A DNA stretch of 64,000 nucleotides from JADJWR01 sp963847675 (GTDB lineage: Bacteria > Pseudomonadota > Gammaproteobacteria > Burkholderiales > Burkholderiaceae_F): NCBI GenBank assembly GCA_963847675.1, contig CAWKAP010000005.1, forward strand, positions 404,030 through 468,029, written 5' to 3'. The position numbers and the translations under genes are program-made. The notes below the pieces were generated by a model. That model did not search any database. It was not told the origin of the DNA and was given only the letters and a program-made list of their open reading frames with translations. Shown one piece after another: positions 1-10,200 of this stretch. Every line of letters starts with the position of its first letter. Positions within the stretch are counted from its first letter, which is position 1.

Positions 1-260
1 GCGCCGAGCGCACGCATGACGCGGAACTCGCGCTCGATGGCATGCGCCGACGGCAATAGCTTCGCCGCGGGTGCCGGCTTGCTGCGCATGACGTAGCGCT
101 GCTGCGGGGTGGTCAGCAGGTAGGTGGGGTTCGACTGCCCGCCCTGGAACTGCCGTACCTGCAACGGCCCAGAGAAGCCGGGTAGTCGATCCTGCAGGTA
201 GCGCAGCAGCCGTTCGACATCGAAGCGGTGTCGCTCGGTCACCTCGCGCAACTGACTCAT
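1..260 (-). CDS. Aminoglycoside-phosphotransferase-like kinase (APH family), N-terminal part
   Basis: Only the first 86 codons are inside the window; the rest lies beyond base 1. The ATG at 260 is preceded by a strong GGGAGGAATC ribosome site and overlaps the stop of the phosphatase gene as ATGA. The visible part has the nucleotide-binding loop GGQSNPTYLL (about residues 39-48), a beta strand with VMRSKP that should carry the ATP-binding lysine, and the LLPSAHAIEREF stretch. These are typical of the ACAD10/11-type phosphotransferases that sit beside acyl-CoA dehydrogenases. In that family the kinase phosphorylates hydroxyacyl-CoA or related small substrates; the substrate here is not known. 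Its place after a CoA-transferase and a phosphatase supports a role in acyl-CoA metabolism rather than drug resistance. Confidence 0.8.
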   Translation of the reverse strand, partial: MSQLREVTERHRFDVERLLRYLQDRLPGFSGPLQVRQFQGGQSNPTYLLTTPQQRYVMRSKPAPAAKLLPSAHAIEREFRVMRALG

Positions 261-976
261 GATTCCTCCCGGACCGACGAGTCTTCGTTGCTGCGCATGT
301 ACTGCTGCAGCAGATGCTCCATCGTCGAGGCGCGTGTCATCGTCTGCAGTGGCCCGAGCGGGCAGAAGTTGACGACGCGGACCACGGTCTGCGCAGGGGC
401 CGGTCCGACGTCGATGATGTTCAGGCAGCCCGGATCCTGCGCCAGGCCTCCGAGAAACAGCGGCTGACCCGTCAGGAACCAGGACAGCAGCGCGCGATTG
501 ACGCCCCCGTGTGCCACCAGCAGGGCGGTGTCCCAGTCGCCCTCGCGCAGCAGATTCTGGAGCGCGGGCAGCACGCGGCCGACCATTTCCCCAATGGTTT
601 CGCCGCCCAGGAAGCGCGTGTGCGGCGGCACGTTGCCTTCGAACGGCGCAATGAAGGACTCACGCAGCCGCCCGGCCGGGATGTCGGCAAGTCGCCCCGG
701 GCGGATCTCCTCGAACTGCGGCCAATGTTCCACGGCGATCGAAAGGTCCATGGCGGCAAGGACGTGTGCCGCCGTGTCGCGCGTGCGCGGCAGGCCGCTC
801 GAGCAGGCGCGTTCGATCCGCACGTCGGCGTCGGCCAGCATCCGTCCGACCGCCCGTGCCTGTTCTACGCCAGCCTGGGTGAGGGGAACCTGGTCGGCCG
901 GCAGCGGTCGCCCCTCGGCGGTGAAGTACTCGACTGCGCCATGGCGCATCAGCAGCAGGCGGCGGCGGGCGATCAT
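257..976 (-). CDS. Histidine phosphatase family (phosphoglycerate-mutase-like) protein
   Basis: This 239-residue protein opens with the catalytic RHG motif (LLLMRHGAVEYF, about residues 6-17), which supplies the phospho-accepting histidine. It carries the second catalytic histidine late in the protein (VAHGGVNRALLSWF). The family removes phosphate from small molecules or proteins in the cytoplasm; the substrate is not evident. The ATG at 976 overlaps the corrected stop of the CaiB gene by ATGA, and its own stop overlaps the start of the APH-like kinase, so the three genes look translationally coupled. In the raw sequence it reads as one 639-codon frame with CaiB, but that fusion is produced by a single-base frameshift in CaiB and should not be taken as a real two-domain protein. 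Confidence 0.85.
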   Translation of the reverse strand: MIARRRLLLMRHGAVEYFTAEGRPLPADQVPLTQAGVEQARAVGRMLADADVRIERACSSGLPRTRDTAAHVLAAMDLSIAVEHWPQFEEIRPGRLADIPAGRLRESFIAPFEGNVPPHTRFLGGETIGEMVGRVLPALQNLLREGDWDTALLVAHGGVNRALLSWFLTGQPLFLGGLAQDPGCLNIIDVGPAPAQTVVRVVNFCPLGPLQTMTRASTMEHLLQQYMRSNEDSSVREES

Positions 977-2172
977 GTCTGCGGCTCGCGCACCACGCCG
1001 GCAGCCAGCAACTGCTCGATCTGATCGCCGCTGCAGCCGGCTTCGGCGAGGATTGCGCGCGTGTGCTGTCCCGGCTCCCGGCGCGGGGCGTTCGTTCAAC
1101 GCCCCACCGGACATCTGCGCGAATGGCCCGACGAGCGTTGCCTTGCCATGCCGGTGCACGAGGCCGCGGGCGCGATGGTGCGGATGGGCCAGCGCCTCGG
1201 CGGGCGTGAGGACCGGCGTCACGCACGCGTCGGCCTTGGCGAAGACGGCCTCCCATTCCGCGCGGCGCCTTTCGCGGATGCGGGCCGCCACGCGAGCGGT
1301 GACCGCCTGCGCCGCGGCGCTGCCCGGCGCATGTCCGCGCGTCCAGTGATGCTCGCGGAGGTCGCCGAGGCCTGCGGCATCACAGAAGTTCTGCCAGAAC
1401 TTCAACTCCAGCGCGCCGAGCGCCAGGTGTTTGGCGTCGGCCGTCTCGTAGACGCCGTAGCAGGGCACGCCGCCGGTGAGCAGGGTCTCGCCGGCACGCG
1501 GCGTCCTGCCCGCGTCGATGGCCGAATGCGGAATCAGGTGGTGGGCCAGCAGTCCGTCGGTCATCGCGACGTCCACGTGGCGGCCCCGGCCCGTCTGACG
1601 TGCGGCGAGCAGGGCAATCAGCAGCGCGGAGAGCGCGCCCAGCGTGCCGCCCAGCAGATCGCCGATCTGGAGGTTGGGAATCGCGGGCCGGCCGGCCGCG
1701 CGATTCTGGTCGAGCACGCCGGTCATGGCGCAGTAGTTCAGATCGTGGCCGGCGTGCAGGGCCAGCGGTCCGCTCTGACCATAACCGGTCAGCGAACACA
1801 GGACCAGCTTCGGATTGCACCGCTGCATGGCCTCCCATCCGATGCCGAGCCGGTCGAGCACGCCGGGGCGGAAGCCCTCGACCAGCGCGTCGGCGGTCGC
1901 GGCGAGCTGCAGCAGCAGTTCACGTCCTGCGGCCTGCTTCAGGTCGATCGCAATCGAGCGCTTGCCGCGATTGGTCGCTTCGAAGGCCGTGTTGACCTGC
2001 TCGCCCGATGCCAGTTCGACCGTCGGAGGGAACCTTCGCATGGCATCTCCTTCGCCGGTGTCCTCGACCTTCAGGATGTCGGCACCGAAGTCGGCCAGGT
2101 GCATGGTCATCGCCGGTCCGGGCAGCAGCCGGGTCATGTCGATGATGCGCAGTCCCGCGAGAGGGGCGTCGG

Positions 2173-2176
<4 letters not shown>
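973..2176 (-). CDS. CaiB/BaiF-family CoA-transferase, one frameshift near the 3' end
   Basis: Family III CoA-transferases and alpha-methylacyl-CoA racemases move CoA between carboxylic acids or epimerise acyl-CoAs. The start MTDAPLAGLRIIDMTRLLPG is the standard N-terminus, followed by LADFGADILKVED and NRGKRSIAIDLK. DVAMTDGLL, at the usual catalytic aspartate region, is present. After ALNERPAPGAG the frame changes. Reading in the next frame gives QHTRAILAEAG and EQLLAAGVV, the usual C-terminus of the family, and stops at 973. The corrected span of 1204 bases is 3n+1, so one extra base lies near 1070. I take this as a likely consensus error. The start overlaps the stop of the ABC-F gene by four bases. 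Confidence 0.8.
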
Positions 2177-4080
<1,904 letters not shown>

Positions 4081-4249
4081 GCGCGGATGTTAAGGGGTGG
4101 CCTGTGACCGGTAATCCACGATCGGTTACTTGCGCGGCGCCGTGCCGGCGCTGGAAGCGCCGCAGCCGAGGAGCAGGGAAGGCACCGCGGTGTCCGGCCG
4201 GCCCCGCACTCTCCTACCGCTCGCGGTTCACCGCGAACCGCGCACTGCG

Positions 4250-5143
4250 TCAGGGCAGTTCTTCCTGCCTGGCCATGAACACCGTGTCGTCGCCGTCACT
4301 GGTCGTGAGCCAGGTCAGCGGAACGTCCTTCAACCCCTGCTCGACGGCCGCACGCCCGCCACCGACCTCGACGAACAGCAGGCCACCACGCTTGAGGTAG
4401 CCGCGCGCTCCGCGGACCACGCGACGCACGATCGCCATGCCGTCGGCGCCGCCAGCCAGGGCAAGCTTCGGCTCCTGCTGGTACTCGCGCGGCAGGTTGG
4501 CCATCGACTCGTCGGTCACGTAGGGCGGGTTGCACACGATGATGTCGTAGCGCTTGCTCGGCATATCGCCGTACAGGTCGGACTGCACCGGGCTGATCCG
4601 TCGCGCCATCTGATAGTCGGCGATGTTGCGCTTGGCCACCGCCAGTGCGTCGGGCGAGACATCGACGGCATCGACCTGCGCGGCAGGAAAGACGTCTGCC
4701 GCCATCACCGCCAGGCAGCCCGAGCCGGTGCACATGTCGAGCACGTCGGCAACCGCCTGAGGCTTCTGCACCCAGGGCGCGAGTCCGTCCTTCAGCAGTT
4801 CGGCAAGGAACGATCTCGGAATGATCGCCCGCTCGTCGACGTAGAACCGGTAGCCCTGCAGCCAGGCTTCGCGCAGCAGGTACGCAGCCGGTACCCGCTT
4901 GCGTACGCGCTGGTCGATCAGCTGGATCTGCGCGTTGATCTCGGCATGGGTCAGGAAAGCGTCGAGGAAGAGGTCGGCGCGCTCCAGCGGCAGCTGCAGA
5001 GAGCGCAGCACCAGGAACAGCGCCTCGTCGACCGCATCGGCCTGGCCGTGACCGAAGAAAACCCCGCCCTCGTTCATCCGTGTGACGGCGTAACGCAAGA
5101 CATCGCGGATCGTGCGCAGATTGGCCTGGGCGTCAATGCTCAT
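4250..5143 (-). CDS. prmB: Ribosomal protein L3 N5-glutamine methyltransferase
   Basis: PrmB methylates a glutamine of ribosomal protein L3 using S-adenosylmethionine. The 297-residue product has the class I SAM-binding motif DMCTGSGCLAV (about residue 161 on), an acidic strand-2 end VDAVDVSPDAL, and the NPPYV motif that recognises the glutamine side chain. The N-terminal helical region with AAYLLREAWLQGYRFYVDE matches PrmB better than the release-factor enzyme PrmC. The ATG at 5143 overlaps the dapE stop by four bases. A gap of 169 bases separates it from the yheS gene; no terminator was seen there. Confidence 0.9.
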   Translation of the reverse strand: MSIDAQANLRTIRDVLRYAVTRMNEGGVFFGHGQADAVDEALFLVLRSLQLPLERADLFLDAFLTHAEINAQIQLIDQRVRKRVPAAYLLREAWLQGYRFYVDERAIIPRSFLAELLKDGLAPWVQKPQAVADVLDMCTGSGCLAVMAADVFPAAQVDAVDVSPDALAVAKRNIADYQMARRISPVQSDLYGDMPSKRYDIIVCNPPYVTDESMANLPREYQQEPKLALAGGADGMAIVRRVVRGARGYLKRGGLLFVEVGGGRAAVEQGLKDVPLTWLTTSDGDDTVFMARQEELP

Positions 5144-6279
5144 TTCTCAGCTTCCGTCAGCAGGAATTCAAGTGTGCGCCGGTAGACGTTCTTCAGCGGT
5201 TCGAGGTCGGCCAGGCGGATGCACTCGTCGACCTTGTGGATCGTCGCGTTCGTCGGACCGAATTCGACCACCTGCGGGCAGATCGATGCGATGAAGCGGC
5301 CGTCCGACGTGCCACCGGTGGTCGACAGCTGCGGGCGCCGGCCGACGGTCACTTCGACCGCGGCCGCCAGCGCCTCGCTCAGACGGCCGGGCTCGGTCAG
5401 GAACGGTTGTGCGCCGACCGTCCACGTGATCTCGAAGTCGAGCCGGTGCCGGCGCAGGATTTCCTCGACACGCTGCATCAGGGCTGCAGCCGTCGACACC
5501 GGCGCAAAGCGAAGGTTGAACTCGACCTCGCAGGTGCCGGGGATGACGTTCAGCGCCCCGGTGCCGGCACGGACGTTGGAGATCTGGAAGGTCGTCGGTG
5601 GAAAGTGGGCGTTGCCGTGGTCCCAGACTTCCGCGGCGAGGTCGGCAAGCGCAGGCGCCGCCAGGTGGACCGGATTGCGCGCCAGATGGGGATAGGCGAC
5701 GTGGCCCTGGATCCCCTGAACGACCAGCCGGCCCGACAGCGAGCCGCGGCGGCCATTCTTGATCATGTCGCCGAGGTGCTCGACAGACGTCGGCTCGCCG
5801 ACGATGCAGTAATCGATGGCTTCGTCGCGCGCCGTGAGCTGCTCGATGACGGCAACGGTGCCGTCGGTGGCCGGCCCCTCCTCGTCGGAGGTCAGCAGCA
5901 GGGCGATCGAACCGCTGTGATCGGGGTGGGCGCGGACGAATTCCTCGGCCGCAATCGCGAAAGCGGCCACCGAGCTCTTCATGTCGGAAGCGCCCCGGCC
6001 GAACAGTATGCCGTCGCGGACTGCGGGAACGAACGGATCGCTCGTCCACTGATCGCGTGGCCCGGGTGGGACGACGTCGGTGTGGCCGGCGAAAACCACC
6101 GTCGGTCGCTGCCTGCCGCGACGCAGCCAGAGGTTCGTCGTGCCGTTGCGGGCGATGGTCTCGGCACGAAAACCCAGCGGCGCGAGGCGGGCCGCGACCA
6201 GCGGCTGGCAGCCCCCGTCCTCGGGCGTGACGGAACGGCAGCCGATCAGTTGTTGCGTCAGTTCGAGGGTTGCGGACAT
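5140..6279 (-). CDS. dapE: Succinyl-diaminopimelate desuccinylase
   Basis: DapE is a dinuclear zinc hydrolase that cleaves N-succinyl-LL-diaminopimelate, giving LL-diaminopimelate for lysine and peptidoglycan. The 379-residue protein has the expected M20-family landmarks: VVFAGHTDVVPPG with the first zinc histidine, GRGASDMKSSVAAF with the bridging aspartate, TSDEEGPATDG with the catalytic glutamate pair, and STTGGTSDGRFIA near the C-terminus. Length is normal. It is part of a minus-strand lysine cluster with dapC and dapD, interrupted by pilU. The stop overlaps the prmB start. Confidence 0.95.
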   Translation of the reverse strand: MSATLELTQQLIGCRSVTPEDGGCQPLVAARLAPLGFRAETIARNGTTNLWLRRGRQRPTVVFAGHTDVVPPGPRDQWTSDPFVPAVRDGILFGRGASDMKSSVAAFAIAAEEFVRAHPDHSGSIALLLTSDEEGPATDGTVAVIEQLTARDEAIDYCIVGEPTSVEHLGDMIKNGRRGSLSGRLVVQGIQGHVAYPHLARNPVHLAAPALADLAAEVWDHGNAHFPPTTFQISNVRAGTGALNVIPGTCEVEFNLRFAPVSTAAALMQRVEEILRRHRLDFEITWTVGAQPFLTEPGRLSEALAAAVEVTVGRRPQLSTTGGTSDGRFIASICPQVVEFGPTNATIHKVDECIRLADLEPLKNVYRRTLEFLLTEAEK

Positions 6280-6375
6280 CGGGCACTTGCGACATGCGGC
6301 GCGGCGCCGAAGCTTACGGCAGTCCGACGGGCCGCCGGGCGCCAGGCGGAGCGGCTCGGGTTCGAGTGCGCCGGA

Positions 6376-7515
6376 TCAGATGTTCAGCGTGAACTCCGAG
6401 AAGGACGCGGGCTCCGGCTCCTGCTTGGGCGTCGCGGCGGCCGGCGCCTGCTGCACCTTGCCCGAGTTGTTGATCATCCACAGCAGGTTGTTCTTCGAGT
6501 CGGCGGCGGCAAGCGCGTCGTCGCGCGTGATGAGGTCCTTCTGAAGCAGCGTATACAGGCTCTGCTCGAAGGACTGGCTGCCCGGCGCCAGGCTCCTCTC
6601 CATGGCCTCCTTGATTGCCGGCACGTCGCCGCGCTCGATCAGGTCGGTCATGTGGCCGCTGTTCTGCAGGATCTCGACGGCCGGCATCCGGCCGCTGCGT
6701 TTCGCGCGCAACAGGCGTTGCGACACGATTGCCTTCAGCGATGCGGCCAGGTCCTGGAACAGCGCCTGGCGCGTCTCCGGCGAGTAGAAGCTGATGACGC
6801 GGTTGAGCGCGTGCGAGCTGTTGGTCGCATGCATCGTCGCCACGACCAGATGGCCGCTCATCGAGTAGGCCACCGCGGCGCCCATCGTTTCGCGATCGCG
6901 GATCTCGCCGATGAACATCACGTCCGGCGCCTGCCGCATCGCGTTCTTCATCGCCACCTGCAGGCTGAGCGCGTCGGCGCCGATCTCGCGCTGGTTGACG
7001 ATCGATTTCTTGTTGCGGAACAGGAACTCGATCGGGTCCTCGAAGGTCAGGATGTGACCGCTCATCAGCTCGTTGCGATGATCGAGCATCGAGGCGATCG
7101 TGGTCGACTTTCCGGAGCCGGCCGCGCCGACGACCAGGATCAGTCCGCGGCGCTCGAGCACCAGGTCCTTGAGCATGTCGGGCAGCGTCAGGCTGTCCAG
7201 CCGCGGCACGTCGTGCGGGATGAAACGGATCACCGCCGAGGCGGTACCGCGCTGCAGGAAGGCACTCAGGCGGAAGCTGCCGAGTCCCTGCACCGGCAGG
7301 CCGAGATTCAGTTCACGTTTCTCTTCCAGTTCGCGGAAATGGCTGTCGGTGAGCCGCTCGGCAAGAAGGCCGATCACCTGCTCGGGAACCAGCCTTTCCT
7401 GGTTGACCGGAACGCACACGCCGTTGATCTTGATCGTGACCGGCGAGCCGACCGAAATGAACAGGTCCGAGGCATTCTTCTCGGCCATGAGCTGGAAAAG
7501 CCTATCGAGCGCCAT
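6376..7515 (-). CDS. pilU: Type IV pilus retraction ATPase, PilU type
   Basis: PilT/PilU family hexameric ATPases power pilus disassembly at the inner membrane. The 379-residue protein shows Walker A GAAGSGKS (residues 130-137), the Asp box FEDPIEFLF, Walker B MFIGEIRDRETM (about 200-211) and the His box HLVVATMHATNSSHALNR. The N-terminus (LDRLFQLMAEKNASDLFISVG) and the extended C-terminus fit PilU rather than PilT. No pilT is adjacent; pilT may lie elsewhere. The gene stands alone between dapD and dapE, with gaps of 116 and 96 bases. It ends with the acidic and hydrophobic tail usual for PilU. Confidence 0.88.
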   Translation of the reverse strand: MALDRLFQLMAEKNASDLFISVGSPVTIKINGVCVPVNQERLVPEQVIGLLAERLTDSHFRELEEKRELNLGLPVQGLGSFRLSAFLQRGTASAVIRFIPHDVPRLDSLTLPDMLKDLVLERRGLILVVGAAGSGKSTTIASMLDHRNELMSGHILTFEDPIEFLFRNKKSIVNQREIGADALSLQVAMKNAMRQAPDVMFIGEIRDRETMGAAVAYSMSGHLVVATMHATNSSHALNRVISFYSPETRQALFQDLAASLKAIVSQRLLRAKRSGRMPAVEILQNSGHMTDLIERGDVPAIKEAMERSLAPGSQSFEQSLYTLLQKDLITRDDALAAADSKNNLLWMINNSGKVQQAPAAATPKQEPEPASFSEFTLNI

Positions 7516-7631
7516 GCCTCCTCCGGTTGGGGTCGCGCGCCTACCTGACTAGCTTACGCAGACGCCTCGCCGAGGGAAAGCCGGGCGCTTAGGTCGAAAG
7601 GACGAATCCGAACCGCTCCTGCGCCGCGCCG

Positions 7632-8462
7632 TCAGCCGCCGTCTACGGCGAGTCGAAGGAGCTCGTTGATCCCGGTCTTGGCGCGGGTGCGGGCATCGAC
7701 CTGCTTGACGATCACCGCGCAGTAGAGATTGCAGTTCGCCGCCGGCAGCGAACCGGCAACGACCACCGAGCCGGCCGGCACCCTGCCGTAGGAGATCTCG
7801 CCCGTTTCGCGGTTGAAGATCTTGGTGCTCTGGCCGATGAACACACCCATGCCGAGCACCGAGTTCTCCTCGACGATCACGCCCTCGACGACCTCGGAGC
7901 GGGCGCCGATGAAGCAGTTGTCCTCGATGATCGTCGGATTGGCCTGCAGGGGCTCCAGCACGCCCCCGATGCCCACGCCCCCGGAGAGATGGACGTTCCT
8001 GCCGATCTGCGCACAGGACCCGACGGTGGCCCAGCTGTCGACCATCGTTCCCTCGTCGACGTAGGCGCCGATGTTCACGAACGAAGGCATCAGCACCACG
8101 TTGCGCGCGATGTAGGCGCCGCGGCGTGCCACCGCCGGAGGCACCACGCGGACGCCGGCCTGGCGGAACTGCGCCTCGCTCCAGCCGGCGAACTTGGTCT
8201 CGACCTTGTCGTAGAAACGGAACGGATCGTCGCCGCCGAAGCCCATGGCCCGGTTGTCCGAGAGGCGGAAAGACAGCAGCACGGCCTTCTTGGCCCACTG
8301 GTGGACGATCCACTGGCCTGCGCGCCTTTCAGCGACGCGCAGTTCGCCCGCGTCGAGGCGGGCCAGGGTGTCCTCCACCGCGCTGCGGACCGGGCCGGTC
8401 GTCGCGGGGCCCAGGCTGGCGCGGTCTTCCCATGCTTGATCGATGATGTCTTGCACTGACAT
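7632..8462 (-). CDS. dapD: 2,3,4,5-tetrahydropyridine-2,6-dicarboxylate N-succinyltransferase
   Basis: DapD adds succinyl from succinyl-CoA to tetrahydrodipicolinate, the third-last step toward meso-diaminopimelate. I chose the ATG at 8462, giving 276 residues that begin MSVQDIIDQAWEDR like E. coli DapD (274); a 39-codon upstream extension is out of family and would overlap dapC. The C-terminal half is a left-handed beta helix of hexapeptide repeats, for example IGAYVDEGTMVDSWATVGSC and GGVGIGGVLEP. It starts seven bases after the dapC stop, so the two are cotranscribed and supply consecutive enzymes. Confidence 0.95.
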   Translation of the reverse strand: MSVQDIIDQAWEDRASLGPATTGPVRSAVEDTLARLDAGELRVAERRAGQWIVHQWAKKAVLLSFRLSDNRAMGFGGDDPFRFYDKVETKFAGWSEAQFRQAGVRVVPPAVARRGAYIARNVVLMPSFVNIGAYVDEGTMVDSWATVGSCAQIGRNVHLSGGVGIGGVLEPLQANPTIIEDNCFIGARSEVVEGVIVEENSVLGMGVFIGQSTKIFNRETGEISYGRVPAGSVVVAGSLPAANCNLYCAVIVKQVDARTRAKTGINELLRLAVDGG

Positions 8463-8469
8463 GGCGTCC

Positions 8470-9660
8470 TCAGAGTGAGCGGCCAAACTCGGCGATGCGG
8501 TGCGCGGCTTCCATGACTTCCGCTTCCTCCGCGACAAGGGCGATGCGAACGAATCCGGCGCCGGGATTGAGCCCGTCACAGGTGCGCGAAAGATAGCTGC
8601 CGGGAAGCACGGTCACGTTGAACCGTGCATGCAGCCGGCGCGCGAACTCGGCGTCGTCAATCGGCGTGCGCGCCCAGAGATAGAAGGCGGCGTCCGGCAC
8701 GGAGGTGTCGAGCACCTGCTGCACGATCGGCGTGGCGTGGCGGAACTTCGACGCGTACTTGCGCCGGTTCTCGACCACGTGTGCCTCGTCGCGCCACGCA
8801 GCGACGCTCGCCGCCTGCACCGCCGGACCGAGCGCCGTGCCATGGTAAGTACGGTAGAGAAAGAAGCTCCTGAGCACCGCGGCGTCGCCGGCGACGAAAC
8901 CGGAGCGCAGGCCCGGCGCGTTGGACCGCTTCGACAGGCTTCCGAAGGCGACCAGCCGCTCGAAACCCGTGCGGCCCAGCGCGGTCGCGGCCTGCAGGCC
9001 GCCCAGCGGCGGCGCATCTTCGTCGAAGTAGATCTCCGAGTAGCACTCGTCGCTGGCAATGACGAAATCGTGGCGGTCGGCCAGCTCGAACAGCGTGCGC
9101 CATTCAGGCAGGGCCATCACCCGGCCGTGCGGGTTGCCCGGCGAACACACGTAGACCAGCTGCACCTGCGACCAGGTCGCCGCGTCGAGTGCGGAGAAAT
9201 CCATCCGGAAGCCGTTTTCCGGCGTGCACGGCAGGAACAGCGGCTGCGCACCGGCCAGCAGCGCGGCCCCCTCGTAGATCTGATAGAAGGGATTGGGGAT
9301 CACGACGCGCGCGCCACGGCTGCGGTCGACGACAGTCTGCGCAAAGGCAAACAACGCCTCGCGTGACCCGGCCACCGGCATCACCTGCGTGGCGGGGTCG
9401 ATCTGCGACAGCCCGTGGCGGCGCGCCAGCCAGGCGGCGATCGACTCGCGCAGTGCGTCGCTGCCGAGCGTGCTCGGGTAGCTGGCAAGCGTCGGCAGCG
9501 CTGCCGTCAATGCATCGAAGAGCAGTTTCGGCGTGGCGTGCTTCGGCTCGCCGATCGACAGGTTGATCGGCGCCAGGCCGGCCGGCGGCGTATTGCCGGC
9601 CAGCAGCTGGCGCAGCCGCTCGAACGGGTACGGCTGCAGGCGCGCGAGGTCGGGATTCAT
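8470..9660 (-). CDS. dapC: Succinyldiaminopimelate transaminase
   Basis: DapC is a PLP enzyme that converts N-succinyl-2-amino-6-ketopimelate to the diamino product, between DapD and DapE. The 396-residue fold-type I aminotransferase has INLSIGEPKH near the N-terminus, the SPGNPHGR loop, DECYSEIYF with the PLP-ring aspartate (about residue 204), SLSKRS with the Schiff-base lysine (residue 244) and a C-terminal arginine region. The sequence matches the proteobacterial DapC type encoded beside dapD, not ArgD or LL-DAP aminotransferase. It overlaps queF by four bases and is followed directly by dapD. Confidence 0.93.
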   Translation of the reverse strand: MNPDLARLQPYPFERLRQLLAGNTPPAGLAPINLSIGEPKHATPKLLFDALTAALPTLASYPSTLGSDALRESIAAWLARRHGLSQIDPATQVMPVAGSREALFAFAQTVVDRSRGARVVIPNPFYQIYEGAALLAGAQPLFLPCTPENGFRMDFSALDAATWSQVQLVYVCSPGNPHGRVMALPEWRTLFELADRHDFVIASDECYSEIYFDEDAPPLGGLQAATALGRTGFERLVAFGSLSKRSNAPGLRSGFVAGDAAVLRSFFLYRTYHGTALGPAVQAASVAAWRDEAHVVENRRKYASKFRHATPIVQQVLDTSVPDAAFYLWARTPIDDAEFARRLHARFNVTVLPGSYLSRTCDGLNPGAGFVRIALVAEEAEVMEAAHRIAEFGRSL

Positions 9661-10076
9661 CCCCGCACGCTCGACGACGGCTCGAAGCGCGTCAGCTCGA
9701 TGTGTGGCGCGGGCTTCCAGCCGCGCTTGCGGTGTTCCGCCACCACGGTCGTGAAGATGCCGCCGCGAACGTACCAGCGCGCCGTCAGGCGCAGGAATCG
9801 CGGCTTGAGCGCGCGAACGAGGTCGTCGACGATGACATTCGTCACCGCCTCGTGGAACACGCCCTTGTCCCGGTACGACCAGGCGTAGAGCTTGAGGCTC
9901 TTCAGCTCGACGTTGCGCGCGTCAGGCACGTAGTCGAGTACCAGGGTCGCGAAATCCGGCTGCCCCGTCAGCGGGCACAGGCAGGTGAACTCGGGAATCT
10001 CGATGTGGACCAGGTAGTCGCGCTCTGGACTCGGATTCGCGAAAGTGTCCAGCGTCGCTGCGGGACGGGTGGCCAT
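9657..10076 (-). CDS. queF: NADPH-dependent preQ0 reductase (short form)
   Basis: QueF reduces 7-cyano-7-deazaguanine to 7-aminomethyl-7-deazaguanine for queuosine in tRNA. The 139-residue product is the short, single-domain form. The catalytic cysteine is in EFTCLCPLTGQPDF (Cys34, with Asp41 following), and the substrate and NADPH loop ELKSLKLYAWSYRDKG is present. FHEAVTNVIVDDL supplies the usual dimer-interface segment. It is the first gene of the minus-strand queF-dapC-dapD run and is divergent from smc. Confidence 0.93.
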   Translation of the reverse strand: MATRPAATLDTFANPSPERDYLVHIEIPEFTCLCPLTGQPDFATLVLDYVPDARNVELKSLKLYAWSYRDKGVFHEAVTNVIVDDLVRALKPRFLRLTARWYVRGGIFTTVVAEHRKRGWKPAPHIELTRFEPSSSVRG

Positions 10077-10117
10077 CGGCGCGCCCTGACTGAAGAGTGA
10101 TGTGAGTGGCGGGCAGT

Positions 10118-10123
10118 ATTATA
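10118..10123 (-). promoter_or_regulatory. Candidate -10 box for queF-dapC-dapD
   Basis: A perfect TATAAT reads on the minus strand about 40 bases before the queF start, in the intergenic space shared with smc. No convincing -35 box lies at 16-18 bases, so the call rests on the -10 alone. Confidence 0.35.
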
Positions 10124-10200
10124 CGAAGCCATCGCAACAGCCCCGATGCGTCGAAGCCAGAATTCTCCGGCGGCGCGTCGTCTTCCCGGGAAAACGCAAC

